Source: Prochlorococcus marinus str. MIT 9301
GTDB lineage: Bacteria; Cyanobacteriota; Cyanobacteriia; PCC-6307; Cyanobiaceae
Direction: 5' to 3'
DNA: 64,000 nt
NCBI RefSeq assembly: GCF_000015965.1
Contig: NC_009091.1
Location: forward strand, 62,001-126,000
The notes beneath the pieces are model-generated. The model ran no database searches. It was given only the letters and a program-made list of their open reading frames with translations, and was not told the DNA's origin. The stretch's first letter is position 1. The number at the start of each line of letters is the position of its first letter. A program made the translations under genes and the position numbers. Shown piece by piece: positions 34,774-43,098 of this stretch.

Positions 34774-35967
34774 ATGAAATCAATACAAAAACCAATAGTA
34801 ATAGTTGGAGCAGGTTTTGCAGGCATGACATTTGCTTTGAGTTTAAAAAATCTTTATCCCTCTTTACCGATTCTTGTGGTTGATTCTGAACCTAACTTCA
34901 TATTTAAACCTTTAATGTATGAAGTTTTAAGCAAAGAAATAAGAAGTTGGGAAGCCACCCCAAAATTTGCAAATATTTTTTCTGATGCTGGTATAACTTT
35001 TTTAAGAAATTGTTTAACCAAGATTTCCTTCAAAGATAGTATTCTTGAATTTAGTGACGAATTAAAATTAAGTTATCAGTATCTCGTTATCTGTACAGGA
35101 TCTATTCCAAATAGTTTTTTTATAAAAGGTGTAGATGAAAATTGTTATTTTTTTAATGATGTTCACGATTTAAATAAATTAAATTCTTTTTTAAAAGAAT
35201 CACAAGATACTGCGTCGCATAAAAAGTTATTCATAGTGGGAGGTGGTCCCTCTGGCATCGAGTTGGCATGCAAAATTAAAGATATATATACAGACCAATT
35301 TGAAATTAATGTAATAGAAAAATCAAATGAAATCCTAAATAAAAACAAAATTTTTAATAGAGAACAATCAGAGAAGGCATTAGAAAAAAGAAAAATCAAT
35401 GTTATTTTGAATTCCACAGTTAAAGAAGTCTCAGAAACTAAGATTAGTATTTCTAGTGAGGTTGGAATAACTTCCTTGGATAAAGATATTGTTATTTGGA
35501 CAGCAGGAGTTAAACCTAATTTGTCTTTCTTAGAAACGGATCAAATAACAAAAAAATTTGGACGAATTTTAGTCAATAATAATTTGCAAATAGAAAACCA
35601 TAAAAACTGTTTTGCTATTGGTGATATTTCAGTTATTGAAGGAATGGAGGATTTACCCATAACTGCTCAGGTCGCTATGCAGGAAGGAAATCATCTTGCT
35701 AATAATTTTGAACTTTTAATTCAAGGAAAAGATTCGTTACCCTTTGAATTTCAAGACAATGGTGAAATGATTAGCTTAGGAATAGGCGAAGCTTCAATTT
35801 CTGGACTAGGGGTTACTTTATCTGGGAAATTGGCTTTTGAGGCAAGAAGGCTTATATATGCTTCAAAATTGCCTGATATTACAGAAAGCTTAAAATCTGC
35901 ATCTTCATGGATATTCGAAAAAAAATCTATTTTTAAAAAGTTTCTTAAAAAAGATTATTCAAATTAA
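34774..35967 (+). CDS. Type II NADH dehydrogenase (NDH-2)
   Basis: A 397-residue FAD-dependent oxidoreductase of the two-dinucleotide-fold family. The FAD motif is VGAGFAGMTFAL at about 10-21; the NADH motif is VGGGPSGIELAC at about 151-162; the second FAD segment is CFAIGDISVIEG, followed by PITAQVAMQEG. It passes electrons from NADH to quinone without pumping protons, on the inner side of a membrane. The C-terminal basic residues (FKKFLKKDYSN) may aid membrane binding. It precedes the ion-transport genes by 50 bases. Confidence 0.88.
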   Translation: MKSIQKPIVIVGAGFAGMTFALSLKNLYPSLPILVVDSEPNFIFKPLMYEVLSKEIRSWEATPKFANIFSDAGITFLRNCLTKISFKDSILEFSDELKLSYQYLVICTGSIPNSFFIKGVDENCYFFNDVHDLNKLNSFLKESQDTASHKKLFIVGGGPSGIELACKIKDIYTDQFEINVIEKSNEILNKNKIFNREQSEKALEKRKINVILNSTVKEVSETKISISSEVGITSLDKDIVIWTAGVKPNLSFLETDQITKKFGRILVNNNLQIENHKNCFAIGDISVIEGMEDLPITAQVAMQEGNHLANNFELLIQGKDSLPFEFQDNGEMISLGIGEASISGLGVTLSGKLAFEARRLIYASKLPDITESLKSASSWIFEKKSIFKKFLKKDYSN

Positions 35968-36016
35968 ACTTTTTTGAAATATTGTTTTTGGGTATATTGA
36001 GTTAAATAAGTTTTGT

Positions 36017-37825
36017 ATGAATTTAATTGCAGTAATTAGTAATAATTTTGATGCGTTTATAACGGTAGTTGTTTTAATAATGTCGATAATTTTGTTTATT
36101 AGAAATACTATTGCACCTGAATTGACTGGTTTGTTATGTGTCGGAATATTTATATCTACTGGGGTTCTTTCTCCTGAAAAAGCTTTAGCTGGATTTGGTA
36201 GCCCTTCCTTAATTACCCTTATGGGTTTATTTGCAGTTTCCTCAGCATTATTTAAAAGTGGTGCCTTAGACAGAGTAAGAGAATTGATTTCTTCTGAGAG
36301 TATTCGAACTCCAAGAAAATTAATTTCTTTAATAGCTTTTTTGATTGCTCCTATATCTGGAATTGTACCTAATACTCCAGTAGTAGCATCATTGTTACCT
36401 TTAATTGAAAGTTGGTGCGAGCGAAGAAATATATCTCCTTCAAAAGTTTTATTACCTCTTTCTTTTGCTACTTTACTAGGTGGAACTCTGACATTATTAG
36501 GTAGCTCAGTAAATCTTCTTGTAAGTGATATTAGCCAACAATTAGGTTATGGAGGTTTGGAATTATTTAGTTTGACTTCAATTGGAATTCCTGTGTGGCT
36601 TATAGGTACAACCTATATGATTCTATTTTCTGAGATGCTTTTGCCAGATAGAGGGAGAGATAAGGAGTTTATTAAAAATGGAGATATGAACATCTATTTT
36701 ACCGAAGTTACTATTCCCTCTACTTCAGAATTAGTTGGACAATCTGTCAGAAATAGTAGATTGCAAAGACGATTTGACGTTGATGTTCTGGAATTGCAAC
36801 GAAATGGAAAAGTTATTCTTCCTCCTTTGGCAGATAGAAAGATTGAACCGGATGATAGATTAATAATCCGCGTTACAAGGGCAGACTTATTTAGGCTGCA
36901 GCAGGAACATACTATTCTGTTAGGAGAAAATAAAACATCTTTTGATGGGGCTAATGTTTTCTCAGATGATGAAGGTACTAAGACCTTTGAAGCCTTGTTA
37001 CCAGCTGGTTCAACTTTAGCCGGTGCAAGTTTGAGAGAATTAAGATTTAGGCAGCGTCACAATGCAACAGTTTTAGCATTAAGAAGAGGTCAACAAACTG
37101 TTCAGGAGAGATTAGGTCAAGCTGTTTTGAGGGCTGGAGATGTTTTATTATTGCAAGCACCGCTAGATTCAATAAGAGGTCTGCAAGCTAGTAATGATTT
37201 GCTTATTTTAGATCAATTCGAAGATGATTTACCTTTTTTGATAAAAAAACCTATATCGATTGCAATTGCAATAGGAATGGTGGTTTTGCCTTCGATTTCT
37301 AATATTCCATTAGTAGGTTCAGTTCTTTTGGCAGTGATTGCAATGGTTGCTAGTGGATGTTTAAGACCTGCAGAGATAAAAAAATCAATTAGGTTAGACG
37401 TCATTTTATTGCTGGGATCTTTATCGTGTTTTAGTGTAGCTATGCAGATAACTGGATTAGCAGATGTAATTGCAGTTAATCTAAACTTTGTCCTAAACGG
37501 AATGCCTCTTTATTTTGCACTAGTCGTAATTTTTGTATCTACAGTTATTCTGACGCAATTTATAAGTAATGCTGCTTCGGTTGCTTTGATTTTGCCTGTT
37601 GCTATTGAATTCTCAAGTGTTTTAGAAATCTCACCAACCGCTTTAATAATGCTTGTTTTATTTGGTGCAAGTCAATCTTTCTTGACTCCAATGGGTTATC
37701 AAACAAATTTAATGGTTTATGGTCCTGGAAGATATAGATTTTTTGATATCGCAAAATACGGAGCCGGATTAACGCTTATAATGTCATTTACTGTTCCAGC
37801 ATTGATAATTTTAAATTACGGGTAA
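36017..37825 (+). CDS. DASS-family permease with two RCK_C (TrkA-C) domains
   Basis: A 602-residue membrane protein. N-terminal helices (about 10-210, with GLLCVGIFISTGVLSPEKAL and VPNTPVVASLLPL) and C-terminal helices (about 405-600, with FISNAASVALILP and GASQSFLTPMGYQ) form the ion-transporter family fold of divalent anion:sodium symporters. Between them lie two RCK_C domains: about 225-305 (EVTIPSTSELVGQSVRNSRL) and about 315-400 (EALLPAGSTLAGASLRELRF). In marine cyanobacteria such proteins are often called sodium/sulfate transporters, but the substrate is unproven. It is 4 bases upstream of ktrB, so all three genes form an operon. Confidence 0.9.
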   Translation: MNLIAVISNNFDAFITVVVLIMSIILFIRNTIAPELTGLLCVGIFISTGVLSPEKALAGFGSPSLITLMGLFAVSSALFKSGALDRVRELISSESIRTPRKLISLIAFLIAPISGIVPNTPVVASLLPLIESWCERRNISPSKVLLPLSFATLLGGTLTLLGSSVNLLVSDISQQLGYGGLELFSLTSIGIPVWLIGTTYMILFSEMLLPDRGRDKEFIKNGDMNIYFTEVTIPSTSELVGQSVRNSRLQRRFDVDVLELQRNGKVILPPLADRKIEPDDRLIIRVTRADLFRLQQEHTILLGENKTSFDGANVFSDDEGTKTFEALLPAGSTLAGASLRELRFRQRHNATVLALRRGQQTVQERLGQAVLRAGDVLLLQAPLDSIRGLQASNDLLILDQFEDDLPFLIKKPISIAIAIGMVVLPSISNIPLVGSVLLAVIAMVASGCLRPAEIKKSIRLDVILLLGSLSCFSVAMQITGLADVIAVNLNFVLNGMPLYFALVVIFVSTVILTQFISNAASVALILPVAIEFSSVLEISPTALIMLVLFGASQSFLTPMGYQTNLMVYGPGRYRFFDIAKYGAGLTLIMSFTVPALIILNYG

Positions 37826-37829
37826 TATA

Positions 37830-39233
37830 GTGAAACTCACAAGTAAGGTTTATAAGTTAAAAGATGCTTACAAAAAGCTATCTGTACCTCAATTTACTAT
37901 TGTTACGGGCTTGTTTATTATTTGCCTTGGAACTTTAATTTTGAGCTCTCCATTATGTTCATCTTCAAAGGTTGGTTTGTGGGAAGCATTTTTTACATCT
38001 ACTTCTGCAATAACCGTTACAGGCTTAACCATAATAGATATTGGTGTTGATTTAAATTTTTTTGGTCAAGTTTTCTTAGCTTTTATGCTTTTATCAGGTG
38101 GTTTAGGATTAATGGCCATTACAACATTTTTACAAGGGTTTGTTGTTAAGGGCACAAAGCTAAGAACTAGATTAGACAAAGGAAAGACTTTAGATGAATT
38201 TGGAGTTGGAGGCATTGGTCGAACTTTTCAAAGCATTGCTATTACTGCGATTAGTATCATATCCTTTGGCGCAATTATCTTATATTCTTTCGGATTTGTA
38301 GATATTCAAAATAATTGGGAAAGACTATGGTCCTCGATTTTTCACAGCATTTCTGCATACAACAATGCAGGTTTTTCGTTAATGTCAAATAGTCTTCAAG
38401 ATTATAGAACAAATTATTTGGTGAATATTGTTTTTGTTTTTCTCATTGTTATGGGTGGATTGGGTTGGCGGGTTATTGATGATATTTGGAGTCATAAAAA
38501 AAATCTTTCTTATAAGAAATTAAGCCTTCATTCCAGACTAGTTATTAGGACAAGTTTGTCTCTAATATTGTTCGGATCATTAGGATTCTTTATCACTGAA
38601 TCATTGCTAAATAGTCAATTTTTTAATGATTTAAATTTGTTTGAACGGTTGATTTCATCTATCTTCGAAACAGTTAGTGCTAGAACTGCAGGCTTTACAA
38701 ATTTTCCGATTTCTTTGAACTCTATCTCAGATACTGGCCTCTTATTACTAATGACGCTTATGTTTATTGGAGCAAGTACAGGAGGTACTGGTGGAGGCAT
38801 AAAAACAACTACATTTATTGCCTTAATGGCTGCAACTAGATCAACTTTAAGAGGTCAGAAAGATGTAATTATTAGCAATAGATTAATTTCAGATAAAGTG
38901 ATCCTAAAGGCAGTTGGAATCACAGTTGGATCTTTGCTTTTTGTTCTTTTAATGGCAATGTTGCTTAGTACAACTAATACTTTTGTTAAAAAAGAATCAT
39001 TCACTTTCCTAGAAATTCTGTTCACTTGCATATCTGCATTTGCAACAGTTGGTTTTGATATTGGTTTAACCGCAAAATTAAATCATTTTGGTCAATTTAT
39101 TCTTATTGTGGGTATGTTTGTTGGCAGACTTGGGATCCTTTTGCTTTTAAGTGCACTTTGGCAGGCTCTTTATAAGAGTAGAATAGATAGACAAAAGAGA
39201 ATTGGCTATCCTAGGGCTGATCTATATGTTTAG
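37830..39233 (+). CDS. ktrB: Potassium uptake protein KtrB (TrkH/KtrB family)
   Basis: A 467-residue potassium channel-like transporter starting at GTG. The four pore loops are visible: SAITVTGLTI (about 54-63), SAYNNAGFSL, SARTAGFTNF and SAFATVGFDIG, each with the conserved selectivity Gly. Eight or more membrane helices are present. It works with the cytosolic gating ring formed by KtrA, encoded 18 bases downstream, and takes up potassium with sodium. It helps to maintain cytoplasmic potassium and osmotic balance. Confidence 0.95.
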   Translation: MKLTSKVYKLKDAYKKLSVPQFTIVTGLFIICLGTLILSSPLCSSSKVGLWEAFFTSTSAITVTGLTIIDIGVDLNFFGQVFLAFMLLSGGLGLMAITTFLQGFVVKGTKLRTRLDKGKTLDEFGVGGIGRTFQSIAITAISIISFGAIILYSFGFVDIQNNWERLWSSIFHSISAYNNAGFSLMSNSLQDYRTNYLVNIVFVFLIVMGGLGWRVIDDIWSHKKNLSYKKLSLHSRLVIRTSLSLILFGSLGFFITESLLNSQFFNDLNLFERLISSIFETVSARTAGFTNFPISLNSISDTGLLLLMTLMFIGASTGGTGGGIKTTTFIALMAATRSTLRGQKDVIISNRLISDKVILKAVGITVGSLLFVLLMAMLLSTTNTFVKKESFTFLEILFTCISAFATVGFDIGLTAKLNHFGQFILIVGMFVGRLGILLLLSALWQALYKSRIDRQKRIGYPRADLYV

Positions 39234-39251
39234 AATTGACTGATTTTTATT

Positions 39252-39956
39252 ATGGCTGATTGGTGGCAGTGGTCTCAAAAGAGAGAAAATGAAGCACTCA
39301 CTTTTGCAGTTGTCGGCGTTGGAAGATTTGGAACCGCAGTTTGCAGAGAACTTATTAGTAATGGTGCTGATGTTTTGGCTGCAGATTATTCGGAAAAAGC
39401 TATTGATGATTTAAGGCAATTAGAACCATCCATAGAAGCGAGAGTTGTAGATTGTACTGATGAAGAGTCTATGAAGGAATCGGGAATTCTCGAAATGAAT
39501 ACTGTTGTAGTGGGTATTAGTGAACCTATTGAAGCAAGTATAACTACAACTCTTATAGCTAAGGATAGTGAAGGTAGCAAAGTGAAAAGAGTAATAGCAA
39601 GAGCTACCAGTGACTTGCACGAAAAAATGTTAAAAAGAGTAGGTGCAGATAAAGTTGTTTTCCCATCCAGGATGCAAGGAGAAAGATTAGGTTTAGAACT
39701 AGTAAGACCAAACCTAATCGAAAGATTGGAACTAGATAATCAAACTGGTATAGATGAAATAACTGTTCCAGAGGAATTTATTGGAAGATCTTTAAGAGAT
39801 TTAAATTTGAGGAAAAATTATCTAGTAAATGTTCTTGCTGCAGGACCTGCTGAAGAGTTAACAGTTAATCCTCCAGCAAAATATATTTTGGAAAGAGGAA
39901 ATATTTTAGTAGTCATGGGTAAAACTGTAGATTTACAGAAATTGCCTCAAAATTAA
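39252..39956 (+). CDS. ktrA: KtrA potassium uptake regulatory subunit (RCK domain)
   Basis: A 234-residue RCK protein. The N-terminal Rossmann domain has GVGRFGTAV at about 22-30 and ends the second strand with Asp (VLAADYSEKA), so it binds NAD(H) or ATP. RATSDLHEKMLKRVGADKVV is a typical dimer segment, and the C-terminal RCK_C domain (about 155-234) binds a regulatory ligand. It forms an octameric ring that gates KtrB. The start lies 18 bases after ktrB. Confidence 0.95.
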   Translation: MADWWQWSQKRENEALTFAVVGVGRFGTAVCRELISNGADVLAADYSEKAIDDLRQLEPSIEARVVDCTDEESMKESGILEMNTVVVGISEPIEASITTTLIAKDSEGSKVKRVIARATSDLHEKMLKRVGADKVVFPSRMQGERLGLELVRPNLIERLELDNQTGIDEITVPEEFIGRSLRDLNLRKNYLVNVLAAGPAEELTVNPPAKYILERGNILVVMGKTVDLQKLPQN

Positions 39957-39962
39957 TAATTT

Positions 39963-40265
39963 TTAATCAGATTTTTTATAGTATCTAATCCTTTGAGGAG
40001 CTCTTTTTAATCTTCTGACGCTTTGTTTTTCAAGTTCATCTCTAAATTTATCAGTATTTAAATTATTTTCTGAAACAGGTGATTTACTTTCTTTTTCGAA
40101 ATATTTTTTTATACCCTCTTGTATTAAAACTTTTGCCATATTACTTACTGTCCTAGATTCATTATCGGCCAAAATAGTTAATTGCTCACATATTAATTCT
40201 GGAAGAACTACTTGAATTCTGGGGGATTTAGGCTTCCCATTAGTTGAGTTTTGGCGGGTAGCCAT
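39963..40265 (-). CDS. Ribbon-helix-helix (CopG/Arc-type) DNA-binding protein
   Basis: A 100-residue protein. After a basic N-terminus, SPRIQVVLPELICEQLTILA supplies the beta strand (IQVVLP) and first helix, and ESRTVSNMAKVLIQEGIKKY the turn and second helix of a ribbon-helix-helix fold at about residues 16-58. The C-terminus is basic (RRLKRAPQRIRYYKK) and could add DNA contacts. RHH dimers bind palindromes; a long inverted repeat covers its own divergent promoter region at 40285-40342, so autoregulation is likely. It converges on ktrA with 6 bases between stops. The targets other than itself are not known. Confidence 0.8.
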   Translation of the reverse strand: MATRQNSTNGKPKSPRIQVVLPELICEQLTILADNESRTVSNMAKVLIQEGIKKYFEKESKSPVSENNLNTDKFRDELEKQSVRRLKRAPQRIRYYKKSD

Positions 40266-40284
40266 GAGTCAAAGTTGATAACTG

Positions 40285-40342
40285 TTACTTATTAGTATAC
40301 ACAGTTAGTCAAGGATACTATCTTTGTGTATATTATTAGTAA
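40285..40342. promoter_or_regulatory. Divergent promoter with 20-bp inverted repeat, probable operator of the RHH protein
   Basis: The arm TTACTTATTAGTATACACAG (40285-40304) is repeated in inverse form as TTTGTGTATATTATTAGTAA (40323-40342), with three or four mismatches and an 18-base spacer. The minus-strand copy contains TATACT (a good -10 for the RHH gene, which starts 20 bases further) and the plus-strand copy contains TATATT/TATTAT (a -10 for the 40383 gene). Each arm therefore overlaps a promoter core, as expected for repression in both directions. Confidence 0.65.
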
Positions 40343-40382
40343 GGAAATTTATGTCCGTATCAATTAATTGTTTTATTGTCCC

Positions 40383-40721
40383 ATGAAAAATTCAAGAAAA
40401 ATTGATTCTCCTAAAAGGTCGATAATTGATAAACCGAAAAAAAGATTAGTCAATTCTGATTCTTACGATAATGAAAATAGTGACGTTTTGGTATCAGCCG
40501 TAATTAGTCCATATTTGTTAACTCATCTTCACCATATTCTTCAGCAGTCTGAGTATTATGCCCAAAAAGATGGTAGAAAATCTCACGCAGCTAACTTTGC
40601 GAAACTAAGAAAAGTTTTATGTTTAGACGCAAGAAGTATGGCAGATGCCTCTGCAAAAGAGATACAAGATGTGGATAATGATTTATCTAATAATAAATTT
40701 AATGAACAAAATGTAGCTTGA
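40383..40721 (+). CDS. Conserved-type hypothetical protein, 112 aa
   Basis: A soluble protein starting MKNSRKIDSPKRSIIDKPKK at the ATG 40383-40385; a TTG five codons upstream is less likely. The first 35 residues are basic and disordered. The middle part is strongly patterned: VSAVISPYLLTHLHHILQQS, then EYYAQKDGRKSHAANFAKLR and KVLCLDARSMADA, so a small helical domain rich in His and Ala. No family is recognised. It is transcribed divergently from the RHH gene through the shared inverted repeat, so it may be under that repressor. The Nif11-like gene follows 34 bases later. Confidence 0.7.
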   Translation: MKNSRKIDSPKRSIIDKPKKRLVNSDSYDNENSDVLVSAVISPYLLTHLHHILQQSEYYAQKDGRKSHAANFAKLRKVLCLDARSMADASAKEIQDVDNDLSNNKFNEQNVA

Positions 40722-40755
40722 AGTAATAATCTATTAATAAATAGATTTTAAAAAC

Positions 40756-40986
40756 ATGACAAGTAATGCTGAAAAGCTCTATAAGTTAATAGCCAACGAT
40801 TCCAAAAAGAAACAAAGTCTGTTTATGACAGCCTTAACTAATCCCAAAAAAGCCTTAGATAAAATATGTGATATTGGCAATGAGTTAAATATTTCTGTGA
40901 CTAAAGAGGAGGTTATTGAATATTTGAGTACAATTGATGATGAGGCAACTAAAATGTGGTTAATCAAGGCTCGAGGAGGTCTTTAG
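40756..40986 (+). CDS. Nif11-like small protein ending in Gly-Gly motif
   Basis: A 76-residue protein. LYKLIANDSKKKQSLFMTAL followed by NPKKALDKICDIGNELNISVTKEE-type residues has the order of the Nif11 domain: helix, hydrophobic-x-x-D-P/NP step, helix, then G-(I/F)-x-(I/V)-T-x-E-E/D. The C-terminus is KMWLIKARGGL, with a double glycine one residue before the end. Nif11 domains act as leader peptides of ribosomally made lanthipeptides (prochlorosins), where cleavage occurs after GG; here almost no core peptide would remain. It may be a stand-alone regulator or a relic leader. The tail overlaps the convergent 58-aa gene by 23 bases. Confidence 0.7.
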   Translation: MTSNAEKLYKLIANDSKKKQSLFMTALTNPKKALDKICDIGNELNISVTKEEVIEYLSTIDDEATKMWLIKARGGL

Positions 40987-41140
40987 GAAAAGGTTTCGAA
41001 TAATTATTATTTGGATTAGAAATAGGTTTTATTCTTTTGTTGTAGCCACCTCCACCAGCCAAAGTCCAAAAAAACCAATAACTTGGAATTGCAAGAGCAG
41101 CAGCTATGAAAATCACTACAATTTGTTCTATTCTTTTCAT
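40964..41140 (-). CDS. Small membrane protein, 58 aa
   Basis: ATG at 41138-41140 opens 58 codons: MKRIEQIVVIFIAAALAIPS, then YWFFWTLAGGGGYNKRIKPI and an Asn/Pro-rich tail. One membrane span (about 5-29) is followed by four consecutive Gly and a basic, polar C-terminus outside or inside the membrane. The composition is protein-like, and the AAALAIPSYWFFW span with a GGGGY turn is distinctive. It converges on the Nif11-like gene, overlapping it by 23 bases. No family recognised; the short spacer to the divergent ABC-F gene carries its promoter. Confidence 0.65.
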   Translation of the reverse strand: MKRIEQIVVIFIAAALAIPSYWFFWTLAGGGGYNKRIKPISNPNNNYSKPFPKDLLEP

Positions 41141-41212
41141 GATTTAATTTTATTCCACAAAATATTTTTTAGTAAATAAGCCACAGATTTTGTAAATTCT
41201 ATTTTTAAAACA

Positions 41213-42838
41213 GTGATTAGATTTGAAGGTGTAAGCAAAATTTATTCTACAGATGTTGTTTTAAAAAATATTAGTTGGGAGATTAAGAAAGGAGAAAAAG
41301 TTGGCTTAGTTGGTTCTAATGGTGCAGGTAAATCAACTCAATTTAAGATTTTAATTGGAGAGGAAGAGCAAACAAGTGGAACGATTATCAAAGAGGGAAA
41401 TCCTAAAATTGCTCATTTAAAGCAAGAGTTTGATTGTAATTTGAATTTTTCAGTGAGACAGGAATTAGAAAGTTCTTTTAAAGATATACAAATTGTTGCC
41501 ATTAAACTTTTAGAAATTGAGCATAAAATGAAATCGTTGGATATAAAAAAAAATTCTGATGAACTTGAAATATTAGTAAATCAACTCGCAAAATATCAGG
41601 CAAAATTTGAAGCTTTAGGTGGTTATAACATGCAATCTGATGTAGAAAAAATATTACCAAAATTAGGCTTTTCTATGGAGGATGCTGATAAATTAGTTGG
41701 CAATTTCTCAGGTGGTTGGCAGATGAAAGTTGCACTTGGAAAAATAATATTACAGAAACCTGATTTACTTTTACTGGATGAACCAACCAATCATTTAGAT
41801 TTAGAAACTATTTTTTGGTTGGAGGAATATTTATCATCGCTTAAAATTGCAGTTATGATTATTAGCCATGATAGATATTTCTTAGATAAATTATGTAAAA
41901 AAACAATTTTTGTAGAAAGGGGAACATGTGAAACGTATAATGGGAACTATTCTTTTTTTGTCGAACAGAAATCTTTGAATGAAGAATCACAAAATAAGGC
42001 ATATCAATTACAACAAAAAGAAATTGAGTTACAGAAGAGGTATATAGATAGATTTAGAGCTAGTGCAACTAGAAGTTCTCAAGCAAAAAGTAGAGAAAAA
42101 CAATTAAAAAAGATTTCTAAAATTGAGGCTCCCATAGCAAAATCAAAAAGTCCTGTTTTTAATTTTCCAGAGTGCCCTCGCTCAGGAAAATTAGTTCTGA
42201 ATATCAAAAATTTGTCTCATAGTTTCGAGGATAAAATTCTTTTTTTAGATATTAATTTAAAGATTTCTTCTGGGGAGAAAATAGCTATATTGGGACCTAA
42301 TGGCTGCGGCAAATCTACATTGCTTAAAATCATTATGAAAAAAATATCTCCTGAAATTGGAGATATTAATCTTGGTAAACATAATATAATTACTAGCTAT
42401 TATGAACAGAATCAAGCTGAAGCACTTTCCCTTGACGAAAGGGTTATTGATTTAATATGTAGTAAATCTCCAGAATGGTCCCAAAAAAAAGTTAGAACAT
42501 TTTTAGGGGGTTTTGGCTTTCAAAATGAATCTGTTTTTAAATATATTAAACAACTCAGTGGGGGAGAAAAGGCAAGATTAGCATTGGCGCTCATGATTAT
42601 TAATCCTAGTAATTTCCTTCTTTTGGACGAACCAACTAATCATTTGGATCTTCAATCTAAGGAAAACTTAGAATTAGCAATTAAAAATTATAAAGGTTCA
42701 CTATTAATCATTTCTCATGATAGGTATTTTATTTCAAAGGTTGCAAATAGAATTATTGAAATTAAAGATTCAAAGTTATTTTCATATGATGGTAATTACG
42801 AATATTTTTTAGAAAAAACTCAAAGCCAAAAAATTTGA
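41213..42838 (+). CDS. ABC-F family ATPase (Uup/EttA-like ribosome factor)
   Basis: A 541-residue protein with two ABC domains and no membrane segments. Walker A sites are GSNGAGKST (about 38-46) and GPNGCGKST (about 362-370); signatures are FSGGWQMKVAL and LSGGEKARLAL; both Walker B motifs are followed by DEPTNHLD. The linker (about 245-320) is charged and helical, with SRARASATRSSQAKSREKQL-like character, which in this family reaches into the ribosomal peptidyl-transferase region. It starts at GTG. It probably relieves translation stalling; the exact subgroup (Uup, YbiT or EttA) is unclear. Confidence 0.92.
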   Translation: MIRFEGVSKIYSTDVVLKNISWEIKKGEKVGLVGSNGAGKSTQFKILIGEEEQTSGTIIKEGNPKIAHLKQEFDCNLNFSVRQELESSFKDIQIVAIKLLEIEHKMKSLDIKKNSDELEILVNQLAKYQAKFEALGGYNMQSDVEKILPKLGFSMEDADKLVGNFSGGWQMKVALGKIILQKPDLLLLDEPTNHLDLETIFWLEEYLSSLKIAVMIISHDRYFLDKLCKKTIFVERGTCETYNGNYSFFVEQKSLNEESQNKAYQLQQKEIELQKRYIDRFRASATRSSQAKSREKQLKKISKIEAPIAKSKSPVFNFPECPRSGKLVLNIKNLSHSFEDKILFLDINLKISSGEKIAILGPNGCGKSTLLKIIMKKISPEIGDINLGKHNIITSYYEQNQAEALSLDERVIDLICSKSPEWSQKKVRTFLGGFGFQNESVFKYIKQLSGGEKARLALALMIINPSNFLLLDEPTNHLDLQSKENLELAIKNYKGSLLIISHDRYFISKVANRIIEIKDSKLFSYDGNYEYFLEKTQSQKI

Positions 42839-42949
42839 TTATTTTTAAATAAATTTACAATTGGCTAAGTAAGATCACTCATTTATCTTTACATAGTTTA
42901 CTGTCCTTGATTATTGTTGAAAATACAAAAATTGGTTTTGACAACTTAA

Positions 42950-43093
42950 ATGAAAAATTACGATTTCCAAGAAAAACATTTTCAAATTTCTGATCCTATT
43001 GAAAGTTATTTTGAATGCATAACTTCCTGCGATATGAGGGATGGTAGATGTATTTCTAGATGTGTGGAAATACTCAAACGGAATGACAATTAA
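42950..43093 (+). CDS. Twin-CX3C microprotein, 47 aa
   Basis: ATG at 42950-42952 opens 47 codons: MKNYDFQEKHFQISDPIESY, then FECITSCDMRDGRCISRCVE and a basic ending. Four Cys at 23, 27, 34 and 38 form two CX3C pairs six residues apart, the spacing used by coiled helix-hairpins held by two disulfides or by a metal site. The well-placed Cys argue strongly for a real gene. It lies five bases from the stop of htrA on the other strand and about 110 bases after the ABC-F gene. No signal peptide is visible, so the Cys more likely bind metal in the cytosol. Function unknown. Confidence 0.7.
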   Translation: MKNYDFQEKHFQISDPIESYFECITSCDMRDGRCISRCVEILKRNDN

Positions 43094-43098
43094 ATTTT

